Shown: in pieces, positions 54,154 to 61,688 of the stretch
Layout of the letters: each line of letters opens with the position of its first letter
How positions within the stretch are numbered: the stretch's first letter is position 1
Source: Acaryochloris sp. CCMEE 5410
Lineage (GTDB): Bacteria; Cyanobacteriota; Cyanobacteriia; Thermosynechococcales; Thermosynechococcaceae
NCBI RefSeq assembly: GCF_000238775.2
Contig: NZ_AFEJ02000002.1
Span: 868,001 to 932,000 of the forward strand
Direction of reading: 5' to 3'
DNA: 64,000 nucleotides
Notes under the pieces: generated by a model
Database searches by the model: none
What the model saw: the letters and a program-made list of their open reading frames with translations, nothing else
Told to the model about the DNA's origin: nothing
Translations under genes and position numbers: made by a program

Positions 54154-54260
54154 CAATAGACTTGTCCGAAAATTTACAGCCCATAGTGTGTCTGGTTTTG
54201 AGCATGGTTGCTCTGACAGCAGACACACTATGGGCTGTAAATTTTCGGACAAGTCTATTG
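54154..54260. mobile_element. 107-bp fold-back element (perfect 41-bp inverted repeats)
   Basis: Left arm 54154-54194 and right arm 54220-54260 are exact reverse complements, beginning CAATAGACTTGTCCGAAAAT, with a 25-base loop. The ends (AGACTTGTCCGAAA) resemble terminal repeats of IS5/IS982-type cyanobacterial elements. It is a palindromic MITE-like sequence inserted at the edge of an IS1 remnant. As RNA it would form one very long hairpin and could also terminate the ATP-grasp transcript. Confidence 0.75.
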
Positions 54261-54433
54261 ATGACGTCAGTCGAAACGGCCTGAACGTCTTGGTTGTGAA
54301 TCATTTGGGCTTTATGGCTCGCTGAACGAATCACACTCACACAAGTGTTGTAAGCCACACCTGTGATGCGGGATAGGCCTCTGAGGCTACTGCCTTCAGC
54401 ATGAGATTGAAGGATGGTCTGGATGGTTTCATA

Positions 54434-55573
54434 CCAAATCCGATTTATATAACTCCGATATAATGCATAATTAGAGAATGCCAAGAAAACTATATCTCGA
54501 ACCCCATTTTTAGCCTGACGAGCTGAAGTCTCATTACCGAGCCAGCCAAGACCCAGTAGAATCGCGCCGCTGGCATCTACTATGGCTCGTCAGTGAGCAA
54601 ACAACGCTAACTCAAGCAGCCCAAGTGGTCGGTCTCAACTACGATTACGCTCGAGAAATCGTCAGGGAGTATAACCACAATGGCGCCCATGGGTTACGCA
54701 ACCGACGCAAAGATAAGCGACCTCATCAATCTCGCAGTCTTCTGACTCAAGACCAATGTGCACAATTGTTGACTCGTCTACAAACCCCACCCGCCGACGG
54801 TGGTCTATGGAACGGCCCCAAAGTAGCCCAGGTCATCGCTCAGATGACAGGAGTCGATAAGGTTTGGCCCCAACGCGGTTGGGACTATCTCAAGCGATTG
54901 GAGCAGTCCCTGCAATGCCCACGTCCTCACCACCGTAAAGGTGAACCAGAGGCCCAAGCCGCTTTAAGAAACTGCCTGAGTACAAAGCAGAATTGGAGCG
55001 ACGCTACCCTAATGCTCAGGTCGAAGTTTGGTCCTTGGATGAACATCGTTTAGGCCTTAAACCCATTATTCGAAAGATTTGGGCGCCTGTGGGTCAGCGT
55101 CCAATTGCTGAGGTGGACCATCGCTATGAATGGACCTATCTGTATGGATTCGTTCATCCCGCAACTGGCAATACCGAATGGTTCATTCTGCCTCGGGTCA
55201 ATGGAGAATGGTTTAATCAAGCCCTACAAAGCTTTGCTCAGCAAGTTGGAGCGGGAAAGCACAAACAGATTCTTCTCGTTCTGGATGGAGCCGGATGGCA
55301 TACCTGTAAGAATCGGGTGGTGCCACCTGGCATTCATCTGAAGGTTTTACCCCCCTATTCTCCAGAACTACAGCCCGCTGAACGGTTGTGGCGGCTAGCG
55401 GATGAACCACTGGCCAATCGGTGTTTTGAGACCCTGGAAGACCTCGAAGATGTTCTCGAACAGCGCTGTCGAACTTTAATGACAATGCAATCAGACATTC
55501 AAGCTCTCACTCACTACCATTGGTGGCCAGCTTGACAGATAAGATATTTCGGGGGTTAATGAGTCGGATTTGG
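54434..55573 (+). mobile_element. IS630-family element (1,140 bp)
   Basis: Terminal repeats CCAAATCCGA and TCGGATTTGG, flanked by the TA dinucleotide (54432-54433 and 55574-55575), the IS630/Tc1 target duplication. It is inserted in an IS1 remnant. Confidence 0.85.
54478..55535 (+). pseudogene. IS630 transposase with amber stop and frameshift
   Basis: From ATG 54478 the frame reads MPRKLYLEPHF then TAG (54511-54513), then PDELKSHYRASQDPVESRRW and on through VSEQTTLTQAAQVVGLNYDYAR, so the stop is a nonsense mutation inside the helix-turn-helix domain. Near 54965 the frame shifts at GCTTTAAGAAA into KKLPEYKAELERRYPNAQVEVWSLDEHRLGLKP, which carries the first catalytic Asp (LDEHR); later come LLVLDGAGWHT and PYSPELQPAERLW with the remaining acids. 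The frameshift may be programmed in this family; the amber stop is not. The copy is likely inactive. Confidence 0.85.
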
Positions 55574-55815
55574 TATCAGAAGAAATCTGACGGCGATAAT
55601 AAAGGGTATCAAAGGTCTCACTGAAGGTTTGGTGACAGTGGGGGCAACGGTAACGTTGGCTGCCTTTACTGGTTTTACCGTGTTTGTGAGACTTAGGATG
55701 ACCACATAGAGGACATTGCATCAGAAGATAGGATAACTCAACTCCCTATAGGTTTAACAAACCCACACTTTTTTGATGCACGACCCTCACATTCACTCAA
55801 ACGCGAACGTTATAC

Positions 55816-55911
55816 TTCTAACCAGGGCATGCAGAGGGACGCTACGCAGCACCCGAACCTTCGGGCTCGATACGAGATTTCTCGTGCGCCCCTGATGCTG
55901 CCCCGTTAGGC
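55816..55911 (+). repeat. attC-like recombination site (integron type)
   Basis: A 96-bp imperfect palindrome ending in the core-site consensus GTTAGGC (GTTRRRY, 55905-55911) and starting TTCTAAC (near RYYYAAC). The inner arms CAGGGCATGCAGAGGGACGC and GCGCCCCTGATGCTGCCCC pair imperfectly; the loop has two small hairpins (CCCGAACCTTCGGG, ACGAGATTTCTCGT). The GNAT start codon lies four bases after the core site, the classic cassette arrangement. Confidence 0.7.
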
Positions 55912-56095
55912 GAACATGGCAGAGCATCTGATCCGACAGGCGGTCCCCGACGACATCTCGATCTTATGCGACCTCGATCAAATCGCACGCAGTAGTTCCG
56001 ACCGAAGGGACTTCATCCAAGATGCTGTGCAAAATAGTCGCGCTTGGGTCGTCGAGATTTGCGATCGCATTATCGGTTACGGAGTCATTTCCCAT

Positions 56096-57259
56096 CAGGG
56101 TTGTTTTACGTTACTCCTAGAAAAAATAGGATGGTTCTACTGACCAACAGTAGAGAGACCGATGAGCCATCTAATCGATACTTTGAAGCAAGTCCCGGAT
56201 TTCCGCAGTGCCCATGGCCGTATTCATCCGTTATGGCTGCTGTTGCTATTGATGGTGATGGGCATGCTTGCTGGATATCAAGGGTACCGTCCGTTAGAAA
56301 CCTTTGTGAGCGATTATCGCCAGCCTTTAAGTGAGCTATTGGGGCTTGAGAGCCTCGAAGTTCCGTCTCACTGTACCTTTCGTCGAGTGATGAAGGGGCT
56401 TGACTTCCAAGCGTTGAGCCACCAATTTGAAGCATGGATGCTCTCGAAAGCCCAGACTCACTCTCCCGATAATTATGCAGCCTCCATTGATGGCAAACGG
56501 ATTCGTCAGGGGCTGACAGATGCCAAGGGGAAGCAGCGTTTTGTAGGGTTGGTGAGTTTATTTGCGGTGGAAGCAGGCATCACCCTCAAGCTCGAAGCCC
56601 TCACTCAGGAGGATAATAGCGAAATCAAAGTCGTGCAGGCACTGTTGGAAACCCTTCAACTCGATGGCTTGCTGATTACCATGGATGCCTTACACGCCCA
56701 AAAAACACTTGAGAAGATTGTGGCCTCGGGTAACGACTATCTTGTGGCGGTCAAATCCAATCAGGGAAGACTTTACGACCACCTCCAGACTTACTTTGAG
56801 TGTCTTAAACCCATGGCTGAGCACATCCACTCCGCCCAAAGTAGAGGACGAGATGAACATCGGTGTATACAGGTTTATGAGCCTGTCGGCATAGCCTTAC
56901 AGGAATGGGAGGCAATTCGCTCTGTGCTTTGTGTCCAACGATGGGGCACTCGCAAAGGAAAGGAGTATCACAATACGGCCTATTACATCAGTTCAGCTGC
57001 CACCTCACCCCAGCATTGGCAATCTCTGGTCCGAGAACATTGGGGCATTGAAAATCGGTTGCATTGGCCGAAGGATGTTGTTTTGGCGAAGATGATTATC
57101 GACTCGAAGATGAACAAGCACTGCTCAATTGGTCAGTGCTTAGAACTATTGGGATTAATATCCTGCGGCTAAACGACTATCAATCCCTCAAAACCGCGAT
57201 GACTAAGCTGGCTAATCGGGTCGATATTATTTTTTCGCTGCTAACTTAAAACAGCCCTG
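56096..57259 (+). mobile_element. ISAs1-family element, copy 2 (1,164 bp)
   Basis: Ends CAGGGTTGTTTTA and TAAAACAGCCCTG with a perfect 10-bp target duplication CATTTCCCAT (56086-56095 and 57260-57269). It is inserted inside the GNAT gene. Nearly identical to copy 1 at 10777-11942, differing by a few substitutions and two single-base indels. Confidence 0.95.
56162..57249 (+). pseudogene. ISAs1 transposase, frameshifted (copy 2)
   Basis: Continuous frame from ATG 56162 through the point where copy 1 breaks (QRWGTRKGKEYHNTAYYISS) and through REHWGIENRLHWPKDVV. It then shifts because the T-run at 57081-57084 has four T's against five in copy 1, giving a false tail and a stop at 57172. The true C-terminus (GEDDYRLEDEQALLNWSVLR ... 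IIFSLLT) continues in another frame to 57249. The DDE acids are retained, but the last 55 residues are lost, so activity is doubtful. Confidence 0.88.
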
Positions 57260-57518
57260 CATTTCCCATAGATTCTTTGGCCGCTCTTTCATTGATCTCA
57301 TCTACATCGCAGAACCGCTGCGCTCATCCGGGTACGGACCCAAATTGTTAACCTTCCTTGAAGGCCAATCGCAATCGAACGATCTATTCACCTCGACCAA
57401 CACATCCAACTCGCACATGCAGCATGTCCTTGAGAAACTAGGTTACGAACGCTCAGGAGTCATCCATAATCTTGATCCAGGCGACCCAGAGATCGTGTAT
57501 GTCAAACGTTTGGTGCGC

Positions 57519-57550
57519 GCCTAACAAGGAAGTGCTCGAACGATTGGAGC
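57519..57550 (+). repeat. Half attC-like site downstream of the GNAT gene
   Basis: GCCTAAC (57519-57525, RYYYAAC core) overlaps the GNAT stop and is followed by AAGGAAGTGCTCGAACGATT, resembling an attC left arm. No matching right arm or GTTRRRY core is visible, so the site is truncated. Confidence 0.45.
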
Positions 57551-57603
57551 CACCCGATATCAGGGAAATTGTTACTTGTTCAGAGCGCTCTGTACTATTT
57601 GCT

Positions 57604-57816
57604 ATGACAGCTAAACTTGAACACACCGCCCATCTTATCAATCAATCTCAGGCAGGAGATCTTGAAGGAATAAAGAAACCCCTGAATAAAGAAAGGGAGT
57701 TCATCAACCTATCCGTTTCCTGGCAACTCAACCTTCCCAAGGCACAGCAATACAGTCAACAAATAGGTTATCCGATTGCCAAAGACCTTATTCTTCAGGG
57801 AAGTCTAATGGCTTAG
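57604..57816 (+). CDS. Short hypothetical protein (70 aa), doubtful
   Basis: ATG 57604 to TAG 57814-57816 encodes MTAKLEHTAHLINQSQAGDL and continues to IAKDLILQGSLMA. Helical, polar, no family. An extended frame upstream crosses the attC half-site, so the start is arbitrary. There is no clear ribosome site. It may be a remnant of another cassette. Confidence 0.3.
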   Translation: MTAKLEHTAHLINQSQAGDLEGIKKPLNKEREFINLSVSWQLNLPKAQQYSQQIGYPIAKDLILQGSLMA

Positions 57817-57840
57817 TCGCAGGTACTCCTGATCCATACC

Positions 57841-58014
57841 ATGCGATCAATAGCCAAACCAATCCAAAACATGCTGCAATACCTGAACTCACTCCTGAAG
57901 GAATCTGAACTTTTCAGGATTTTTTCTGCTGGCTATTTCGAAGATAGTGAATTCAACAAAGCACAGCAGTGCACCAATAACCCGCAGAACCTAAAGGAGA
58001 ATCAACCATGCTGA
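57841..58014 (+). CDS. Short hypothetical protein (57 aa), doubtful
   Basis: ATG 57841 to TGA 58012-58014; contains LQYLNSLLKESELFRIFSAG and a polar tail. Its end overlaps the next small frame by seven bases. Not recognised; supported only by being open. Confidence 0.2.
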   Translation: MRSIAKPIQNMLQYLNSLLKESELFRIFSAGYFEDSEFNKAQQCTNNPQNLKENQPC

Positions 58015-58103
58015 CATTCTTATTCATTCAAATCATGAGTACCTGGGCTATTTGTTTCGTCTTCGGATTTTATTTTGCCTTGGAAGCTGTTAATGCAGAC
58101 TAA
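58008..58103 (+). CDS. 31-aa single-helix membrane peptide
   Basis: ATG 58008 follows AAAGGAGAATCAACC, an excellent ribosome-binding site. The product, MLTFLFIQIMSTWAICFVFG and FYFALEAVNAD, is one hydrophobic helix with a short acidic end. The strong ribosome site makes translation plausible. No known family; type I toxin peptides and photosystem subunits have this size, but neither can be claimed. Confidence 0.45.
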   Translation: MLTFLFIQIMSTWAICFVFGFYFALEAVNAD

Positions 58104-58735
58104 GGCAGCCCTGCGCACCTCAATGAACCAATGAAGCAAGTTCTGATGTTAATTACAAGCAGCCTGAAAAATCTTAAATTGACAGGATACATTCTCAAAC
58201 GGTTCTTTCTAAAGCTCATTCACCCATCTTTGCCTCCAACAATATTGAAGATCCATAAACCACAAGTCTGATCTGTGAACTAATTCCATACCAGTGCCCA
58301 TTTGAACGAGAAATCTATTTCCAGAGCCATAAATTATTCCAGCTTGCCTTACTCGGCAAGTTCAACCCAGCTGAGGGTGAAGTAATTATGTTGAGATTCC
58401 AACTACTTTCCTATTTAGCCAATCAGTGTAGCAAGGATATTAATCGATACATCTACTAATCAGCCACGATCCCTGAATAGAATCAGTGTATAACACCATG
58501 AATCTAAATCTTTAGTGGCCCAAACAGGAATAAAGCATATTACCTTAAGATCTTGCAAAGGAAAAAATCAATTAAATACCTGATAACTAAAAACTGTATT
58601 TTAAAATACGTTCCTAATAAAAGATTTTGCTTTTTCTGGAGATATAGTAAATATTTTCTTGCCATATTTACATCTCGATATTGTTAGTTTAAGCTTGAAA
58701 ACATTATCCTCAGATAATCAGTTAGGACAAAAAAT
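58104..58735. other. 632-bp region with only very short frames
   Basis: Two more open frames (58131-58271, 46 aa; 58388-58459, 23 aa) start with ATG, the latter after GAGGGTGAAG. Neither has a recognisable product. The rest is AT-rich DNA leading to the next gene. Confidence 0.35.
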
Positions 58736-59248
58736 ATGGTTTATGTCGCACTGGAATGGGACCATAAAGTTGGACATCCACCTATTCAGTGGCTAGTGGT
58801 AGAGTGCTCTAGCCTTGGGGAAAAATTTGGTGGACCACAAGCCTTACCACCCAGAAGGGATGTGGCTTATTTTGTGGACGAAGAAACGGCCCAAGAAGAT
58901 GCTCGGATGTTTGCGGACTACAAAAATACGATCAACTCTGATGATCCGTCTCTCGTCAAGCGATATTCAGAGTTATTGCATAAACAAGCGAATCTTCACC
59001 GTCATGTCCCATTTGCCTGGGATCATGACATGTTTAAGGGGTTGATTCGCTGGGCAGTTCTCGAATGGGGAAAACCGGGTAGAGAAGATATGGCCTATTT
59101 TCTTGATCCAAAAATTGCCCAAGAAGATGCTAAGGCATTCAGCATTTTACGAGATAGAAGACTTTACTCTTCTGAAGAACAAATTCGTAAACTGTATGCA
59201 ACGACTCATAAAGTTGCCGAACGTACTATTCATCCTGTCCATAGCTAA
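58736..59248 (+). CDS. Hypothetical protein with two internal repeats
   Basis: 170 aa. The same roughly 50-residue module occurs twice: IQWLVVECSS...RRDVAYFVDEETAQEDARMFADY (about 19-64) and IRWAVLEWGKPGREDMAYFLDPKIAQEDAKAFSIL (about 103-137). Each gives a beta strand, then 'D.AYF.D...AQEDA..F'. No family is recognised and there is no signal peptide. It lies alone between the short-ORF region and a MITE 65 bp downstream. Confidence 0.6.
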   Translation: MVYVALEWDHKVGHPPIQWLVVECSSLGEKFGGPQALPPRRDVAYFVDEETAQEDARMFADYKNTINSDDPSLVKRYSELLHKQANLHRHVPFAWDHDMFKGLIRWAVLEWGKPGREDMAYFLDPKIAQEDAKAFSILRDRRLYSSEEQIRKLYATTHKVAERTIHPVHS

Positions 59249-59313
59249 CCAAAACCCTCTTTGGGCTGCCTTGAACTTCTAATCATTCAGACATGGCTGT
59301 GAGAGATCTACTT

Positions 59314-59435
59314 GGGAGCATGTCACTTTTGCAAGCTAGTATTTATACTCATCTCAGAAATCCTTGCTAGCCTTGCTTTCAGACACCAAATTTTTAATTC
59401 TAAATTTTGTGCATCTGCAAAGGTGACATGCTCCC
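59314..59435. mobile_element. 122-bp MITE, second copy, inverted
   Basis: Terminal repeats GGGAGCATGTCACTTTTGCA and TGCAAAGGTGACATGCTCCC; 9-bp target duplication GATCTACTT at 59305-59313 and 59436-59444. Compared with the copy at 2038-2158 read in reverse complement, it differs by one indel and two substitutions only. Confidence 0.92.
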
Positions 59436-59621
59436 GATCTACTTGAGCCATGAAATGACTTTTTTAAAGTTAGAGGCAGCCTCATTTTTTGAAGGCAATG
59501 GCTCTCAATAATATTGCGTCCAATATTGTTGAAAATTTGGTTTGCATTCTTTTATAAAAGACTATATTAATAGCCGGATTTTTATGCATCTATAGGTCAT
59601 GCCTCACTGTTCAAACGTCTT

Positions 59622-60688
59622 GGCACTGGTCTACTAACAGGGCACATACCTAAACCCTTTATTGGTGAGGAGTTCTAGTGTGCTCAACGGACGAGAACAA
59701 AATCCCATCTCCATTGCTGGTGTGGTCTGCTTACTGAGCCCCCAATGGGGTCTAACCCAGTTATGAATCAGGCGTTGTACATCTAGCACTCGCTGTAACC
59801 CCGACCGCTTCTTAGCGTAGAGATTCTGCCGTCTTCGATAAGCACTACATCGTCTCCTCAAGGCAGCATTGTGAGCCTCATTATGATTGGCATGGACCTC
59901 AGACCCTAGACTGATAGCGGTAAAGGGATGCTCTGCTTTCACCCACTCTACTCGCCGATTCCCCTGAGACCCTTTAACTTTCATCGCGACTTCTAACCCC
60001 TCTCGCCAAACCTTGCGATGCCCATAGTCAGGATGACACTCCTCACCATTGAGATAGACATTGGCGAGCTTCCAAAGTTCTTGTCCATAACGCCTCTCAC
60101 CATCGGTAAACCATCGAATCCCATCACAGGCTTTGACCCACTCCCAAGCTGAGTAAACGCCATTTGCAAAAGTTGTGCATCCTTGAGGCCAGCTTGTGCT
60201 GTCAACCAATAGCGGCTTTCGCGTTCAAGGAAATGGATGGTCCAGCCCTGGGATTGGCTGGGGGGGAAGATTTTTGCCTACACGCGTGTAAACTTCATCC
60301 CCTTCTACCGTCACATCAGAGGCTGCTGGTGCGGGAGGTGACCAGTTCTGTGCTTGGTCTGCTAGGCGTTTTCCCAACGCATAATGGTGGTATGAGATTT
60401 ACCGAAAGTTCGACCTGCAGCACGAATACCCATCCCTTCGGTGCGAGCTTTGATGGCATAGCTCACTACTGAACTAGCGGTGCGTAAGCGAGCCATTGGG
60501 GTACCCGTGCGTTCGTTGAAACGCCGATTGCAATCCTTACACTGATATCGCTGGACTAATGTCCCATCTTGCAGGCTATCAAAGCCGCGCTTTAGGATCT
60601 TCTCGCTTAGACAATATGGGCATTCCATTGATCTACATTAGGTTGCGTCGGAAGCATTATAGCTAGATCCTGCTAACAGACCAGTGCC
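59622..60688 (-). mobile_element. IS1-family element (1,067 bp)
   Basis: Inverted repeats GGCACTGGTCTACTAACAG and CTGCTAACAGACCAGTGCC; 8-bp target duplication AACGTCTT (59614-59621 and 60689-60696). It is inserted exactly at the 3' end of the LysR gene, removing that gene's native stop. Confidence 0.9.
59634..60628 (-). pseudogene. IS1-family transposase (InsA-InsB), multiply frameshifted
   Basis: InsA part from ATG 60628: MECPYCLSEKILKRGFDSLQ, YQCKDCNRRFNERTGTPMA (zinc finger), then GIRAAGRTFGKSHTTIMRWE (helix-turn-helix). The catalytic part begins DVTVEGDEVYTRVGKNLPP, shifts at a C7 run near 60270 (six would keep frame) into SQSQGWTIHFLERESRYWL, and shifts again near 60180 into AWEWVKACDGIRWFTDGERRYG, continuing with the H-N-E block HANHNEAHNAALRRRCSAYR and PHWGLSKQTTPAMEMG. 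One shift may be the programmed InsA-InsB event; two or more imply decay. Confidence 0.8.
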
Positions 60689-61570
60689 AACGTCTTTTTT
60701 CCCAACCAATAGCTCTAAGAAATTTTGGAGCACTGGATTTGCCGCATTCTGCCGCCAAGCGGCACCAAATTCAAGCTGAATTGGACAATCTTGTATGGGT
60801 CTACAAACGACGTTCGTCCCCACCAAAGTTTGCAAACGATCTGACACAAAGGTAATTCCTAAACCTGCAGCCACCAGACATAGGCGTGTTTGCAACGTAA
60901 TGGATTCTTGGATGACCTTGGGCTGGAAGCCTGCCATCTGACAGACTTGCAGAAACCCATCGTAAAGGATAGGCCCTTCCTTGCGAGGGTGAACGATAAG
61001 GGGTTCATTGGCAAACGCCTCTAGCGGGATGGCGTCTAAGTGAACGAAGGGATGCTGAGGCGGTAGTACTGCGACAAAACGTTCTGCCAAAATGACCTGC
61101 AACTGCAATCCTCGTTGATCGATGGGGGGATGCAAAAAAGCAACATCAATATTGTCCTGATTGAGGGCTGTTACTTGTGCTTCCGTTGCCAGTTCTCGCA
61201 GATCTAGATCGACCTCTGGATAACGCTGGACAAATTGCCGTAGCAGTTGCGGCAGGACTGTTTGGGTTGCGGTTTTAGTAAATCCAATCGATAATTGGCC
61301 AATTTCACCATCCCCTGTGCGTCTGGTCAGTAGAACTGCCTGGTCCCTTTGCAGTAGCAGTTGTCGGGCTTGGTGCAAAAAGGTTTGCCCTGCATGGGTC
61401 AGAGTTACCGTCCGCTTGGTCCTAGAGAAGAGCTGCACGCCCACGGCTTTTTCTAAGACCAAAATCTGTTTACTCAGAGCTGGCTGAGTAATGTCTAGGC
61501 GATCTGCCGCTCGTCCAAAGTGCAGCTCTTCGGCAAGGGTGATAAAAGATTGGAGTTGCCGAAACTCCAT
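60638..61570 (-). CDS. LysR-type regulator with IS-derived C-terminus
   Basis: 310 aa from ATG 61570 (MEFRQLQSFITLAEELHFGR). N-terminal winged helix: ADRLDITQPALSKQILVLEKAVGVQLFSR; then the effector-binding domain with IGQLSIGFTKTATQTVLPQLL and AGLGITFVSDRLQ. The frame enters the IS1 end after LVGKKDV and adds GTGLLAGSSYNASDAT. Without the IS the next codon would be TGA, so the native protein ended at KKDV; the regulator probably still works. It is divergent from the beta-propeller gene (118 bp), its likeliest target. Confidence 0.88.
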   Translation of the reverse strand: MEFRQLQSFITLAEELHFGRAADRLDITQPALSKQILVLEKAVGVQLFSRTKRTVTLTHAGQTFLHQARQLLLQRDQAVLLTRRTGDGEIGQLSIGFTKTATQTVLPQLLRQFVQRYPEVDLDLRELATEAQVTALNQDNIDVAFLHPPIDQRGLQLQVILAERFVAVLPPQHPFVHLDAIPLEAFANEPLIVHPRKEGPILYDGFLQVCQMAGFQPKVIQESITLQTRLCLVAAGLGITFVSDRLQTLVGTNVVCRPIQDCPIQLEFGAAWRQNAANPVLQNFLELLVGKKDVGTGLLAGSSYNASDAT

Positions 61571-61688
61571 AGAGCATACCAATTAATAACTTTTAGCTAT
61601 TAGTTTAATGCCAAAAATGAATTGGACAACCTTTTTTCTTCTCGATAGGCTGTCAAGGGAGAACCCTGAATTGCTCTGAAACGCAGAT

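Larger units (their letters stand above)
54261..55721 (-). pseudogene. IS1-family InsA remnant split by an IS630 element
   Basis: The 5' part (55721-55574) encodes an InsA zinc finger (MQCPLCGHPKSHKHGKTSKG, RYRCPHCHQTFSET, LYYRRQ). The 3' part (54433-54261) continues YETIQTILQSHAEGSSLRGLSRITGVAYN, an InsA helix-turn-helix, and ends in QAVSTDVI at the fold-back element. Removing the IS630 rejoins the parts near RRQIS but one base out of frame. InsB, the catalytic half, is absent. It is a dead fragment of an IS1 of the long-InsA type. Confidence 0.75.
55916..57524 (+). pseudogene. GNAT-type N-acetyltransferase cassette gene split by ISAs1
   Basis: 5' part 55916-56095 (MAEHLIRQAVPDDISILCDL ... 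DRIIGYGVISH) and 3' part from 57270 (RFFGRSFIDLIYIAEPLRSSG ... YGPKLLTFLEGQ ... VLEKLGYERSGVIHNLDPGD ... YVKRLVRA). Removing the element and one copy of CATTTCCCAT restores an unbroken frame of about 143 aa with GNAT features: beta strand 4 'FIDLIYIAEPLRSSGYGPKLL' contains the acetyl-CoA loop (R-x-x-G-Y/G). The TAA stop lies inside GCCTAAC, an attC start. The gene is therefore an integron-style cassette. The substrate is unknown. Confidence 0.85.
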
